Of a stretch of 63,633 nucleotides of DNA, positions 20,901-30,463 are shown one piece after another. The stretch comes from Verrucomicrobiota bacterium. Its GTDB lineage: Bacteria; Verrucomicrobiota; Verrucomicrobiia; Limisphaerales; CAIMTB01. The translations under genes and the position numbers were made by a program. The stretch spans positions 1 through 63,633 of the forward strand of contig CAUJJW010000234.1 in the NCBI GenBank assembly GCA_963205105.1, in the 5' to 3' direction. The notes beneath the pieces were generated by a model, which saw only the letters and a list, made by a program, of their open reading frames with translations, was not told where the DNA came from and searched no databases. How positions within the stretch are numbered: position 1 is the stretch's first letter; every line of letters begins with the position of its first letter.

Positions 20901-23900
20901 GGTTTTGGAGGTTGGATGAGGTCTCGGGAGGGACCGCCATGGACAGCTCCTTGAGTGGTTTGAATGGCACGCTGGTCAACGGCCCAATCTGGGCGCCGGC
21001 TCATGTGAACCACGGTATCAGTTTCGATGGCATCAACGACCAAGTCAGCGTCGCGGATGCACCTTCATTGCGGCTGACCACTGGGTTCACCGTCTCGTTC
21101 TGGACGAGAAAGCATGCCGAGAATTCGCTGTACACCCTGTATGTCGGCAAAGGGGGGCCCAACTCGCGGAATTTCACGGTCTGGGATGTCGCCGGACCTT
21201 CGGGTCGGATCATGCTTCAGTTTCAGGACACCAGCGGTGCTTCCCGCGCGCTACTGAGTTCCCAGGATCTGGTGGTGAATCGTTGGTATCATGTGGCGTG
21301 CACCTGGGATGGGGCCATCGGAAGGATCTACTTGGATGGAATCTTGGACGCGACGGGCGCCATGCCGGGCACGCCCGCGACTTCGGTCGACCCGCTTTAT
21401 TTCGGCTATGCCGGGTACCATGGTCGATTGGCCGGTATGCTGGATGAAGTTGCGGTTTATAATCGGGCCTTGAGCGCGTCCGAGATTGTTGCCCTCTTGA
21501 ACGGTCGGTTACCTGGCGTCGATCCCTACCCGCGGCTTGGCTACTGGCCCCTCAACGAGCGAAGTGGAGGCGTGGCTGGGGATGGTTCGGGCCGGGGACT
21601 CCACGGAGCCCTCAGTTTTGGTCCCCAATGGACTCCCGGGAACGTGGGCAACGGAATCAGTCTCAACGGCATCGACGACACGGTGACAATTCCGGACGCC
21701 CCGCCCTTGCGGGTGACGAATGGATTTACCGTGGCGTTCTGGGTCAACAAGACCGCTGAACCGGTAGGCTTCTCACGTCTTATCGGCAAGGGTGGCCCGT
21801 CCGCTCGGAATTTCGGCATCTGGGATGTGGCGGGTGCGTCCCGGCAGCTGATGTTTCAGTTTCAGAATCTGATGGGCGGATTTCCGACGCTCATGACGAT
21901 GAGGAATCTGGATGTGGGGATCTGGTATCACGTCGCCTGCACCTGGGATGGGGCGACGGGTCGATTTTATATCGATGGCGTTCTCGACAGCTCCGGCCCC
22001 ATGGCGGGGCCACCTGTCACCTCGATGGAACCGATCACCCTGGGGTTTGCTGGTTACCATTCCTACTTTCCGGGCAAGTTGGATGAAGTGCTGCTCGTTG
22101 ACAGGGCTCTTTCGGCCGGGGAAACCAGCACGCTCGCTGCAGGTGGCGTGCCTGTTTCCGGCCCGGCCGGAACTTTGGGTGCATGGCCTTTGGATGCGTC
22201 TTCTGGCGGCGTGGCATCCGATGCTTCGGGCAACGGGCACCACGGTTCCCTGAGCCATGGACCTCGCTGGAGCGCGGGGAAATCGGGGAGCGCGTTGGCG
22301 TTCGATGGGGTGACGGAGGATGTCACGATTCCGGACCAACCGGCCCTTCGCGTGACGACGGCATTCACCGTGGCGTTCTGGGTGCTCAAACAGGCCGAGA
22401 ATCCGCTCTTCGTCCGCTACGTGGGGAAGGGTGGTCCCTCGGCTCGGAATTTCGGGGTCTGGGACCTTTCCGGTCCGGACGGGCGGGTCATGTTTCAATT
22501 CCAGAATCAGGGAGGAGCATTTCCGACATTGGTCAGTCGAAATCCTATTCCCGTGGGTTCCTGGCACCACGTGGCGTGCACGTGGGATGGGGCCGTGGGG
22601 CGGATTTATCTGAACGGGCTGTTGGATGCTTCGGCATCAATGACTGGGCCACCGGCGACATCGGGTGATCCGTTGACCTTCGGTTATGCCGGGTACCACG
22701 GCCGCCTGGCGGGTGAGTTGGACGAAGTGGAACTCTACGGCCGTGCCTTGAGCGCATTGGAGATCGCTGACCTGCTCCGTACTTCCCCCGCCGACAGCGA
22801 CTTCGATGGTGTGGCGGATGTTTCCGAGGATCGGAACGGGAACGGGGTGCGGGACTCGGGGGAGAGTTCGCTGGTGGACGTGGATTCGGATTATGACGGG
22901 CGCAGCGACGCGGAGGAGCGGGTCGATGGGACGGATCCCTTGAATCCGCGGAGTGTGAAACCGGTGCGCCTGGGCATGTGGCTGTTCGACCAGCCCGGGG
23001 ATCCGTGGCGTGCCGACAACGGGTCCATGCCCTGGGAGGTTTCCGGGGTGAACCTGGTGGAGATGGCGCCGTTTGTGAACGGGGTGGAACTGGATTCGGC
23101 GGGGGCCGTTCTCCGATATCGGGACGTGGAAACGACGGGGCGGGCCAACGTGAACGCGCGCCAGGGAACAGTCCGCCTCTTGTACTATCCCTACTGGGCC
23201 AGCCAGTCGCCGGATTGCCCGCCGGGAACGGCAGGCCTGGGGCCGGGGTCACCCGTCGAACTCGTCTCGGTGGGGGATTTCTCGATCGGCATCGACGCCA
23301 AAGGCACCAATCTGGTGCTTCGAAGCCCCAACCCCGCGGGCGGTTACATTACCAATGCCCAGGCGAAATTCCGCGCCTGCGTCGGGGATTACTTCTCGGA
23401 TTTCCCCATGGAAATCGAGGTGGCCTACGCGACCAATGCATCGGCCATTTTCCAGGACGGCCGGTTGCTGGCCCGCGGTTCGGGCATTCAGGCGGCGCCG
23501 AATCGGGGCTCGCGGACCCATGGTTTCTTCATCGGATCCAGCCCGGATCGGACCCGCCAGATCCAGGGAGCCTTGGACGCTGTGTTCACTTACAACGTGC
23601 CCTTGGACCTGGTCACCAACGCGACCTCGCTGAGTCTGGTGGTCAGCAACGCGCCCCCCTCCGTCACGCTCCGGTGGTCCGCCGTCTCCAATGGTCTTTA
23701 CCGGATTGATCGGCGGTCAGGGCCCCAATCCGCCTGGCAGAACATCGCCTCGGTGTTCCCGCCGTCCTACACCGACGCCACGATTGTTCCGGGCCAGGAA
23801 TATGAGTATCGGCTGACCGCGGATCTCGCCGTTCCGGAAGAATTTCTGGCATTCTCCGATCCGGCACCGCTCACGATGATTTCAGGTGTCCAACTGCCGG

Positions 23901-25420
23901 CGGTGGATGTGCCTGGGCACGTGCTGCTGGTGGTGGATCGTACGCTGACCAACAACGCCACCTACGCTTCCGCGATCGACGCGGTCACCCGGGATCTTTC
24001 CGCCGAGGGCTGGGTGGTGGTGCGCTATGGAGGTCCGCGTCATGACGATGCCACCTGGAGCAACAATCCGGCCGGAATTGCGCAGGTGAAGAACTGGATT
24101 GCGGGTTACCGCAACTCCTTCCCCACGCAGACCAAGGCTGTGCTGCTCTTCGGGCATCTGCCGATACCCCGTTCCGGGTTGCTCAGCCCGGACGGTCATT
24201 TGTACCGGCCCCTGCCGGCGGACAGTTACTACGGCGATTTCGATGGGGTGTGGACCGATACGGGCCACTGGCCGATGGCGGCCGGTCTGGCCGAACCCAA
24301 CCTGGCAGGCGACGGAATCTTCGATCAGGAACTGATACCGCCGAATGGCGCGGGAGTGGCGGCGATGGAATTGGCGGTGGGCCGGGTGGATTTCGCCAAC
24401 ATGCCGGCATTCGCTGCGGCGACGCCGCCGTTGGGGGAGGTGGATTTGCTGGCGCGGTACGCGAACAAGACGCGGCGTTATCGGCGGGCGGAACTGACCC
24501 TTCCGGAGCGGGCGATTTACGGTGGGTATTTCACCAGCAACGCCGTGAGTGAGGCCCAGGATTTGCTGGGCCAACACCTGGCGCGATTGGGGACACGACT
24601 GGGATCGGCAGTGGTGGGCACCAATGCGAGTGGTGCCATCAAGGCGGATTTCTTTGATGCGGGACTTCCGGCGGTATGGGGTGTCCTGGGAGGGTTTGCG
24701 GGTGGCTATGATTCCATCCATTCCCGGGGGGAAGTCTGGCCCTATCACGGCGTTTCGCTGCATCGGACCTCGGACCTGGTTCTGGACGCGGCGGAGCCGC
24801 CGATCGCATTTTCGCTGATCCACGCCTCATGGATGCCGGAGTGGAATGCGCCGGACCATTTGGGGCGCGGCCTGCTTTCGACCAGGAACTACGGCTATGC
24901 GTGGTCCTTTGCGGGCGCCACCCAGATCGAGTGGCAGTATCCGTCCATGGCGATGGGGCGGACGATTGGTGAGGCATGGATGAAGACCCAGAATGACGCC
25001 TGGATGTGGCCGTGGGTTCCGGTTCAGTATCAGTCGCCGTACGGCGCCGGAACTCGCATCTACCTCGGGGTTCCTTCGCAGGGCGGGTACGTGTTTGGTT
25101 CCCTGTTGGGCGACCCCACGCTTCGGCAGGGACCGCCGGTGCCTCCGGGGCCGTTGCAGGCTCAGGTCATCGGTCAGGGGCAGCTTTCGTTCACCTGGAC
25201 GGCGAGTCCGGAACCCGGAGCGACCTACCATGTTTATCGCTCCAATGCGGGGATCGGCGGGGCATGGACGCGGCTGACGCCGTCACCGCTGGCGGGCACC
25301 TTGTTCACGGATCCAGCGTCACCGTCAGGCTCGCCGTCGTACATGGTTCGTGCTCTCGTGGGGCGCCAGGTGGCCTCGGGTCCTCTGACGAACCTGAGCG
25401 CCGGATCTGTCTGGCCCTGA
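17903..25420 (+). CDS. Giant secreted LamG protein with gingipain-like C-terminal domain
   Basis: 2505 residues with a signal peptide (about 1-25, ending PTVAQ). The N-terminal about 990 residues are beta-rich, with a right-handed-helix-like stretch of right-handed repeat character (ALTNSIIAAV, ALTNNLLKDV). Three LamG/concanavalin-like domains lie at about 997-1195, 1211-1420 and 1423-1630 and are close to each other in sequence (FTVxFW, YHVACTWDGA). Type-3-thrombospondin-like Asp repeats follow (DSDFDGVADVSEDRNGNG, about 1631-1685). A domain at about 2004-2400 (VLLFGHLPIP, SYYGDFDGVW, GSLLGDPTLR) recalls the C25 gingipain fold but contains no cysteine. A C-terminal FN3 domain (about 2412-2505) closes the protein. 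It is probably co-transcribed with the metalloprotease upstream. Confidence 0.82.
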   Translation: MHFRSWPRWKGWVALWFLSALPTVAQEVRILERGANHNVIRRVSVDRDRFGSTSARTNTWVQLEDGLNYWDPKVREWRESREVIQLAGSGAVALEGPMRAIFSSNANDPNGALDLEIQNQVRLRSSILALRYFDAATGGAAVLGTVRDVRGELLPPNQIIYRNVFDGVSADLIYTYRKRGIESDVVLREVPPGPEEFGLIPETTRIEVVTEFFNPPEPVRKQELLATLDEPELREAVAEPDWVDEDLNFGPNRIAEGRAFAWSAREAAQAQPEGFARVAKRWLRTDDGRRLLIESAEYVGLFDDLLDLPGTVLRKERLQQRSRQWAGKPASELRREGLRRHGGMMAGVAGRWDGALQRWNDADWALLQRPRSIESAIEGGIQLSAVGGASAPGLVLDWITLTTGTLNFTFAATNTYYVTGNCSFSGTTTMEGGAVVKFPPTGATITGVQINGPLVCRTSSYLPVIFTAESDNTAGETIVAGVPNPATDYGTRQLRFNNTGVPIALEHVRLKHGFEALYFQGWNPDNRIRHCQFVNARFPVSNAANTPVRLGNVLIHGGKSSGVVFSGAFTPYQGEHLTIHQAPALLSGGSLALTNSIIAAVTSVQSYSGAGNWQAATATGLFSGVGAGLFYLTPFSALRDYGVIAIDPVLQRDLAQLTTDAPALIGADFGGETNLVVRARRDADTPDLGYHYAPLDFAVGDRNLINGTVRMTDGVVLGVYGTSGIRMGAGAVLESNGSALRPNRIVHFTQVQEQTASAWANPTGDLALLELSGLGVGTAPEVRWVFTEASMPNGPAHRRQWIRQAEVGAVGVKLTHSQLTGLTLNLSGNWPGGQIALTNNLLKDVELRITQSAAGGLHPLPFRAFNNLFRGGTLALTNSRVDSPWVIQDNLFDSAELSVSGLSGTLSHNGFRAGLPVFGANNLTGLVMDYAGGAVGEFAYPSLGDGASLASLINRGSRTAAAAGLSLFGLTSEGAAESDSVVDIGFHYPAPWGTAGGLVGFWRLDEVSGGTAMDSSLSGLNGTLVNGPIWAPAHVNHGISFDGINDQVSVADAPSLRLTTGFTVSFWTRKHAENSLYTLYVGKGGPNSRNFTVWDVAGPSGRIMLQFQDTSGASRALLSSQDLVVNRWYHVACTWDGAIGRIYLDGILDATGAMPGTPATSVDPLYFGYAGYHGRLAGMLDEVAVYNRALSASEIVALLNGRLPGVDPYPRLGYWPLNERSGGVAGDGSGRGLHGALSFGPQWTPGNVGNGISLNGIDDTVTIPDAPPLRVTNGFTVAFWVNKTAEPVGFSRLIGKGGPSARNFGIWDVAGASRQLMFQFQNLMGGFPTLMTMRNLDVGIWYHVACTWDGATGRFYIDGVLDSSGPMAGPPVTSMEPITLGFAGYHSYFPGKLDEVLLVDRALSAGETSTLAAGGVPVSGPAGTLGAWPLDASSGGVASDASGNGHHGSLSHGPRWSAGKSGSALAFDGVTEDVTIPDQPALRVTTAFTVAFWVLKQAENPLFVRYVGKGGPSARNFGVWDLSGPDGRVMFQFQNQGGAFPTLVSRNPIPVGSWHHVACTWDGAVGRIYLNGLLDASASMTGPPATSGDPLTFGYAGYHGRLAGELDEVELYGRALSALEIADLLRTSPADSDFDGVADVSEDRNGNGVRDSGESSLVDVDSDYDGRSDAEERVDGTDPLNPRSVKPVRLGMWLFDQPGDPWRADNGSMPWEVSGVNLVEMAPFVNGVELDSAGAVLRYRDVETTGRANVNARQGTVRLLYYPYWASQSPDCPPGTAGLGPGSPVELVSVGDFSIGIDAKGTNLVLRSPNPAGGYITNAQAKFRACVGDYFSDFPMEIEVAYATNASAIFQDGRLLARGSGIQAAPNRGSRTHGFFIGSSPDRTRQIQGALDAVFTYNVPLDLVTNATSLSLVVSNAPPSVTLRWSAVSNGLYRIDRRSGPQSAWQNIASVFPPSYTDATIVPGQEYEYRLTADLAVPEEFLAFSDPAPLTMISGVQLPAVDVPGHVLLVVDRTLTNNATYASAIDAVTRDLSAEGWVVVRYGGPRHDDATWSNNPAGIAQVKNWIAGYRNSFPTQTKAVLLFGHLPIPRSGLLSPDGHLYRPLPADSYYGDFDGVWTDTGHWPMAAGLAEPNLAGDGIFDQELIPPNGAGVAAMELAVGRVDFANMPAFAAATPPLGEVDLLARYANKTRRYRRAELTLPERAIYGGYFTSNAVSEAQDLLGQHLARLGTRLGSAVVGTNASGAIKADFFDAGLPAVWGVLGGFAGGYDSIHSRGEVWPYHGVSLHRTSDLVLDAAEPPIAFSLIHASWMPEWNAPDHLGRGLLSTRNYGYAWSFAGATQIEWQYPSMAMGRTIGEAWMKTQNDAWMWPWVPVQYQSPYGAGTRIYLGVPSQGGYVFGSLLGDPTLRQGPPVPPGPLQAQVIGQGQLSFTWTASPEPGATYHVYRSNAGIGGAWTRLTPSPLAGTLFTDPASPSGSPSYMVRALVGRQVASGPLTNLSAGSVWP

Positions 25421-25436
25421 TTGAACCCATTCACAC

Positions 25437-26897
25437 ATGCCGTTACCGACCCATAAGACCAAGATCGTCGCCACCATCGGGCCCGCCTCCGAGTCGCCCG
25501 AGATGCTGGAACGGTTGATCCTCGCCGGAATGAACGTCGCCCGGCTGAACTTCTCCCACGGGGATTTTGAAGGGCACCGTTCGCGCATCGCACGCATCCG
25601 GGAAGCGGAGGTGAAGCTGGGTCGGCGGGTGGCCATCATGGCCGACTTGCCAGGGCCCAAGATGCGTGTGGGGCGCATTGATCCGGAACCGGTGACCTTG
25701 GTGGCGGGTGATCCGTTCATCCTGACGACCGAGGATGTGGTGGGGAATTCGGTTCGGGTCGGCATGAGTTTTGAGCCGCTCCCGCGGGTGGTCAAACCGG
25801 GCGACCGGCTCTTCCTGAACGACGGGCTCATCCAATTGATCGTGGAGGTGGCCCAGGGATCGGAGGTATACTGCAAGGTGGCGGTCGGTGGTGAACTGCG
25901 GTCGAAGAAGGGGTTGAACCTTCCGGGAATCCACTTGGGGATCGGAGCGTTCACCGACCACGACCGTGCGTGCCTGGAGTTTGCCTTGCGCGAGGGAGTG
26001 GATGCGGTGAGTCAGTCGTTCGTCGAGAATGCGGCCGACCTGGAAGCGGTACGGAAGGCGGCCCGTGAACTGGGGGGCAATCCGTTTCTCATCGCCAAGA
26101 TTGAACGTCTGGGCGCCTTGCAGAACTTTGAGGAAATTCTGGAGGCAACGGACGGCGTGATGGTGGCCCGTGGGGATCTGGGCGTGGAGGTGCCCATCGA
26201 AGAGATCGCCAGCACCCAGAAGCAGCTGATCGCGCGCGCCAACCTGGCGGGCAAACCCGTCATCACCGCCACCCAGATGCTCGAATCCATGGTGTCCAGC
26301 CGCCTTCCCACGCGTGCCGAGGCCACCGACGTCGCCAATGCGATCCTGGATGGGACCGACTGCATCATGCTGTCCGCCGAGTCCGCCGTGGGGCGGTTTC
26401 CCGTGGAATCGGTTCAGATGCTGGCGCGCATTGCGGCGGCGACGGAACCCAGGCGGGTGGGTACACGCCTTGAGAATTTACGGACGCAGTGTGGTCAGCA
26501 GCCGAAGTGGAATGCGGGCGAGGCGATTGCCTCGGTGGTGGAGCACGCGTTGCGCAGTGTCCCGTGTGCGGCGGTGCTGGCGCCGACACGCACCGGGACG
26601 ACGGCCAGGCTGATTTCGCGGTTCAAACCCGGAGTGTGGATTGTCGCCCTGACGGGTTCCCATGCGGTGGGTCAGGGACTGGCCTTCTCCTGCGGCGTGC
26701 ACCCGGTCGAGATGGCGGATGAACCGGACGATTGGCGCTCCTTCGCTGGCGAATGGCTCCAGCGGGAGGGCCTTGGAGGCGACATCGCCATGCTGGTGGC
26801 CGGCCCGTCGGTCCGCCGGCCGGACGCGAATCATCGACTCGAGTTCTTGCGGCTGAGTGCCGCCGAACATCATCCCTTTCACGCCATCCCTACATGA
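25437..26897 (+). CDS. pyk: Pyruvate kinase
   Basis: This enzyme converts phosphoenolpyruvate and ADP to pyruvate and ATP, the last step of glycolysis. The 486-residue protein carries the N-terminal TKIVATIGPAS and ARLNFSHG motifs, the substrate lysine in AKIERLGA (Lys221), the signature MVARGDLGVEVP (starting at residue 242) and ITATQMLESM. A B-domain is present between PGPKMRVG and the DHDRACLEFAL segment. The C-terminal domain is complete. The stop overlaps the next start as ATGA (26894-26897), which points to translational coupling with the metallo-hydrolase. Confidence 0.97.
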   Translation: MPLPTHKTKIVATIGPASESPEMLERLILAGMNVARLNFSHGDFEGHRSRIARIREAEVKLGRRVAIMADLPGPKMRVGRIDPEPVTLVAGDPFILTTEDVVGNSVRVGMSFEPLPRVVKPGDRLFLNDGLIQLIVEVAQGSEVYCKVAVGGELRSKKGLNLPGIHLGIGAFTDHDRACLEFALREGVDAVSQSFVENAADLEAVRKAARELGGNPFLIAKIERLGALQNFEEILEATDGVMVARGDLGVEVPIEEIASTQKQLIARANLAGKPVITATQMLESMVSSRLPTRAEATDVANAILDGTDCIMLSAESAVGRFPVESVQMLARIAAATEPRRVGTRLENLRTQCGQQPKWNAGEAIASVVEHALRSVPCAAVLAPTRTGTTARLISRFKPGVWIVALTGSHAVGQGLAFSCGVHPVEMADEPDDWRSFAGEWLQREGLGGDIAMLVAGPSVRRPDANHRLEFLRLSAAEHHPFHAIPT

Positions 26898-28288
26898 ACA
26901 TCACTCTCTGCGGCGCCGCGGGCGGCGAAGTCACGGGCTCGTCCTACCTGGTGCAAACCCGGACGGCTTCCATTCTGGTGGACTGCGGTCTGTTCCAGGG
27001 CGGAGCCAAAGCGGAGTCCAAGAATCGTGTTCCGGGCGGTTCGCGCGCTGCGAAACTGAATGCGGTCCTGCTCACCCACGCGCATCTGGATCATACCGGG
27101 CGTCTGCCGCTGCTGCCTCGGGCCGGGTACGGGGGACCGGTGTACGCAACCCAGGCGACCACGGAACTGACCGCCCTGATCCTGCGGGATTCGGCGAAGA
27201 TCCAGGCCCAGGACGCCGAGCGACGGAATCGGAAGCGGGAACGGGCGGGAGAACCGCTCCAGGAACCCCTGTACACGCCGGAACACGCCGAGACGCTGAT
27301 CCGCCGTCTGGAGACCGTGCCCTATCGGCGGCCGGTGACGGTGGCCCCGGGGATTCAGGCGACCTGGTCCGAAGCCGGTCACATGCTCGGCTCGGGCAGC
27401 ATTCTCCTGGAAGTGGCGGAGGCGGGAACCGTCCGGCGCGTGGTGTTCTCCGGGGATCTGGGCCCGCGGGGTGCGCCGATCCTGCGTGACTACGAACCGT
27501 TTCCGTCCGCCGACACCGTGTTCCTGGAGTCGACGTACGGGGACCGGGAACACCGTCCCTTCCGGGAGACGGTTGAGGAATTTGTCGAGGTGGTGCAACA
27601 GGCCGTGGCGGAAGGGGGAAAGATCCTGGTGCCAACCTTTGCCGTGGGACGGGCTCAATTGCTGACAGTTTTGATCGGCTGGATGTTCCGCACCCGCAAG
27701 GTGAAGCCGTTCCCGGTGTTTCTCGACAGCCCAATGGCGATCGAGGCGGGCAAGATCTACATGGCGCATCCGGAACTCTTCGACGACGAAATGGTGGAGT
27801 TTCTGAAGGAACGCCCCATGCGGGAGGATCTGCGGACCTTGAAGTATTCGGTCACCGCCGAGGACTCCCGACGGATCAACGATCAACCCGGTCCGTGTCT
27901 GGTGATGGCGGGGGCGGGAATGTGCAACGCCGGCCGGATTCTCCATCACCTCAAGCACTCCCTGTGGGTTCGGGGCACGCATGTCCTGATCGTGGGCTAC
28001 CAGAGTCAGGGATCGCTCGGACGGCGCCTGGTCGACGGCGAAAAGCAGGTCTCCATCCACGGCGAAAAAGTGGCGGTTCGGGCGAAGGTTCATACTTTGG
28101 GCGGGTTCAGTGCCCACGCCGGGCAGAAGGATCTCCTGGGCTGGCTGGGTGCCCTGGCCGGTTCGAAGCCTGCGGTGGTGCTCACCCACGGTGAAAATCG
28201 AGCCCGGGCGGGTCTGTCCAAGGCGGTTCAGGAACGTTTCGGTATCGGATGCGTTCTGCCGGAATTGGACGACGTGATCGAGGTCTAG
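26894..28288 (+). CDS. Beta-CASP metallo-beta-lactamase-fold hydrolase (RNase-like)
   Basis: 464 residues from the ATG at 26894, which overlaps the pyk stop. The zinc site THAHLDHTG has His62, His64, Asp66 and His67. The rest of the set is present: SEAGHMLGSGSI, FSGDLGPRG, LESTYGDREH, and the beta-CASP and RNA-specificity motifs FLDSPMA, GFSAHAGQKDLLGWL and VLTHGENRAR. This order is that of RNA-processing CPSF73-like exonucleases and endonucleases found in many bacteria. Cellular substrates are unknown. It has no signal peptide. A longer in-frame reading begins inside pyk and is not family-like. Confidence 0.9.
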   Translation: MNITLCGAAGGEVTGSSYLVQTRTASILVDCGLFQGGAKAESKNRVPGGSRAAKLNAVLLTHAHLDHTGRLPLLPRAGYGGPVYATQATTELTALILRDSAKIQAQDAERRNRKRERAGEPLQEPLYTPEHAETLIRRLETVPYRRPVTVAPGIQATWSEAGHMLGSGSILLEVAEAGTVRRVVFSGDLGPRGAPILRDYEPFPSADTVFLESTYGDREHRPFRETVEEFVEVVQQAVAEGGKILVPTFAVGRAQLLTVLIGWMFRTRKVKPFPVFLDSPMAIEAGKIYMAHPELFDDEMVEFLKERPMREDLRTLKYSVTAEDSRRINDQPGPCLVMAGAGMCNAGRILHHLKHSLWVRGTHVLIVGYQSQGSLGRRLVDGEKQVSIHGEKVAVRAKVHTLGGFSAHAGQKDLLGWLGALAGSKPAVVLTHGENRARAGLSKAVQERFGIGCVLPELDDVIEV

Positions 28289-28348
28289 GACCGGAGGTCC
28301 GACGCGCGGCGGTCGCAGGCGAAAACGGTGGTGGCGGACGACGGAACT

Positions 28349-29479
28349 ATGGAAACAGGTTCGACATCGGCGGCGCCGGGCCGGCGCATGGAACGGAATC
28401 TGGGGCTGGTGGCTTTGGCGTTGTTGCTCCTGGGTTGCCTGGTCGTGCTGCGGCCCTTTTTTTCCGGCCTTTTATGGGCCGTGGTTCTGTGCTTCTCCAC
28501 CTGGCCACTTTACCGACGGGTGCTGGTGTCTTTCGGCGGCCGGCGGACGCTGGCGGCGCTGGCGATGTCGGTGGGCATGATGCTGACCCTGCTCCTGCCT
28601 TTTCTGATCATCGGGCTGACCCTGGCCGACAGCGTGAAGGAACTGACCACCGAGACGCGCGCCTGGCTCGACGAGGGGCCACCGGATCCTCCGACGTTCC
28701 TGAAGCGCGTGCCGGTGGTGGGGGAATCGGTCGATGCCCAGTGGCGGGAGATGGCCGAGGACAGCGCCAAACTGTTGCAGGAAGCCAAGCATCTGGTGGA
28801 ACCGGTGGGGCGGGCGGCGCTGAAGGTGGGTCTGGTGTTGGGTCGTGGCGTGCTGGAGATCGGCCTGAGCATCTTCGTGGCCTTCTTTCTGTTCCGTGAC
28901 GGTGTTTCGGCGGCCGAACGGCTCACGACGGGGGTGGTGCGTCTTGCGGGGGAGCGTGGACGGCGTCTGCTGGAGGTGGCGGGGAGCACGGTGCGAGGGG
29001 TGGTTTATGGAATCCTCGGAACGGCGGTGGTTCAGGCGGTGATGGCGGGGATAGGATTTGCCATCGTTGGAGTTCCGGGTGCGGCGCTGCTGGCGCTGCT
29101 GACCTTCTTCCTATCTGCGATTCCGGCGGGTCCGCCGCTCATCTGGGTACCCGCGGCCATCTGGATCTTTCATCGGGGTGAGACGGGCTGGGGTGTGTTC
29201 ATGCTGATCTGGGGCATGGGAGTGAGCAGCGTGGACAACCTGGTTCGGCCCTGGCTGATCAGCCAGGGAAGCACGATGCCGTTTATCCTGATCTTTTTCG
29301 GCGTGCTGGGCGGGGTGGTGGCGTTCGGGTTCATTGGAGTGTTCCTGGGCCCCACCCTGCTGGCAGTCGGGTATCGGCTGGTTGAGGAGTGGGTCTCCAT
29401 CCGCAAGGAGGCGACCCAGGTGGTGAGCGCGGCCGGAACGGCTGTCGACGCGTCCAACGAACGGGAAAATCCTTCATGA
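28349..29479 (+). CDS. AI-2E-family (PerM-like) membrane protein
   Basis: A 376-residue polytopic membrane protein of the UPF0118/AI-2 exporter family. Paired helices lie near the N-terminus (LVALALLLLGCLVVL, LLWAVVLCF), a soluble Glu-rich stretch follows (about 95-175), then more helices including VLEIGLSIFVAFFLF and AALLALLTFFLSAIPAG, and the conserved VDNLVRPWLIS loop. Members include ion antiporters as well as the proposed autoinducer exporter, so the substrate is open. The ATG at 28349 is preferred over a GTG at 28328. The last codons overlap the next gene as ATGA. Confidence 0.88.
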   Translation: METGSTSAAPGRRMERNLGLVALALLLLGCLVVLRPFFSGLLWAVVLCFSTWPLYRRVLVSFGGRRTLAALAMSVGMMLTLLLPFLIIGLTLADSVKELTTETRAWLDEGPPDPPTFLKRVPVVGESVDAQWREMAEDSAKLLQEAKHLVEPVGRAALKVGLVLGRGVLEIGLSIFVAFFLFRDGVSAAERLTTGVVRLAGERGRRLLEVAGSTVRGVVYGILGTAVVQAVMAGIGFAIVGVPGAALLALLTFFLSAIPAGPPLIWVPAAIWIFHRGETGWGVFMLIWGMGVSSVDNLVRPWLISQGSTMPFILIFFGVLGGVVAFGFIGVFLGPTLLAVGYRLVEEWVSIRKEATQVVSAAGTAVDASNERENPS

Positions 29480-30378
29480 AAGAGAAAGACATTCTGAAAC
29501 ATTGCCAGCGGCTGACCGAACCGTTCCGGGTGACCCGGGGAAAGGGGTTCCGTCTGAAGGACCACGACCCCGAGGACACGCTGCACTTCAAGGACGAGGA
29601 CAAAGCCCGGGCGAAAGAGGGACTGGCGACCGGCGTGGAGGTGCTGGCCGGATTGCAGGACCGGCTTTACGCCCAGGACCGATGGTCGGTGCTGCTCATC
29701 TTTCAGGCGATGGACGCGGCGGGGAAGGATGGCGTCATCAAGCACGTGATGTCCGGGGTGAACCCGCAGGGGTGCCAGGTGTTTTCATTCAAGGCCCCCA
29801 CCAGCGAGGACCTGGACCACGATTTCCTGTGGCGCTGCTTGAAGCGGTTGCCTGAACGGGGGCGCATCGGGATTTTCAACCGCTCGTATTACGAGGAGAC
29901 CCTGGTGGTCCGCGTGCATCCCGAGTTGCTTGGGAAACAGAAACTTCCCTCCGCCTGCATCACCCCGGACATCTGGGACCGGCGGTTTGAGGACATTCGC
30001 AACGTGGAATCCTACCTGGGCCGGAACGGGGTGGTGATCCGGAAGTTCTTCCTCAACGTCTCCAAGAAGGAACAGAAGAAGCGCTTCCTGGAGCGCATCG
30101 ACAACCCGGCCAAGAATTGGAAGTTCTCGTCGGCCGACGCCGAGGAACGCGGGCATTGGGACGAGTACATGGAGGCGTACGAGGACATGATCCGGAGCAC
30201 CTCGACGAAGGAGGCGCCGTGGTACGTGGTGCCCGCCGACAACAAGTGGTTCACCCGTCTGGTGGTGGCGGCGGCCGTGATCGAGACCCTTACCGAACTG
30301 GGATTGGAATACCCGAAGGTCGGCAAACAACAGGTGGAGGAACTGGCGAAGGCCAGGGCGAAGCTGACGGGGAAGTAA
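29476..30378 (+). CDS. ppk2: PPK2-family polyphosphate kinase
   Basis: A 300-residue enzyme that moves phosphate between polyphosphate and nucleotides. The Walker A-like MDAAGKDG is at residues 79-86 and is followed by a lid (RIGIFNRSYYEETLVVRVHP) and the conserved WKFSSADAEER and PWYVVPADNKWF segments. The length fits the short one-domain PPK2 class. The ATG at 29476 overlaps the upstream stop, so an upstream in-frame start at 29389 is rejected. Whether ADP or AMP is preferred cannot be read from the sequence. Confidence 0.94.
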   Translation: MKEKDILKHCQRLTEPFRVTRGKGFRLKDHDPEDTLHFKDEDKARAKEGLATGVEVLAGLQDRLYAQDRWSVLLIFQAMDAAGKDGVIKHVMSGVNPQGCQVFSFKAPTSEDLDHDFLWRCLKRLPERGRIGIFNRSYYEETLVVRVHPELLGKQKLPSACITPDIWDRRFEDIRNVESYLGRNGVVIRKFFLNVSKKEQKKRFLERIDNPAKNWKFSSADAEERGHWDEYMEAYEDMIRSTSTKEAPWYVVPADNKWFTRLVVAAAVIETLTELGLEYPKVGKQQVEELAKARAKLTGK

Positions 30379-30463
30379 TCTTCGCTCCCGAGGGCGGGCG
30401 TTCGGAACCGCACGGAAGTCCGGAGCGGAATCCTGCCGCCCCAACGGGGCACTCCAACGCATC

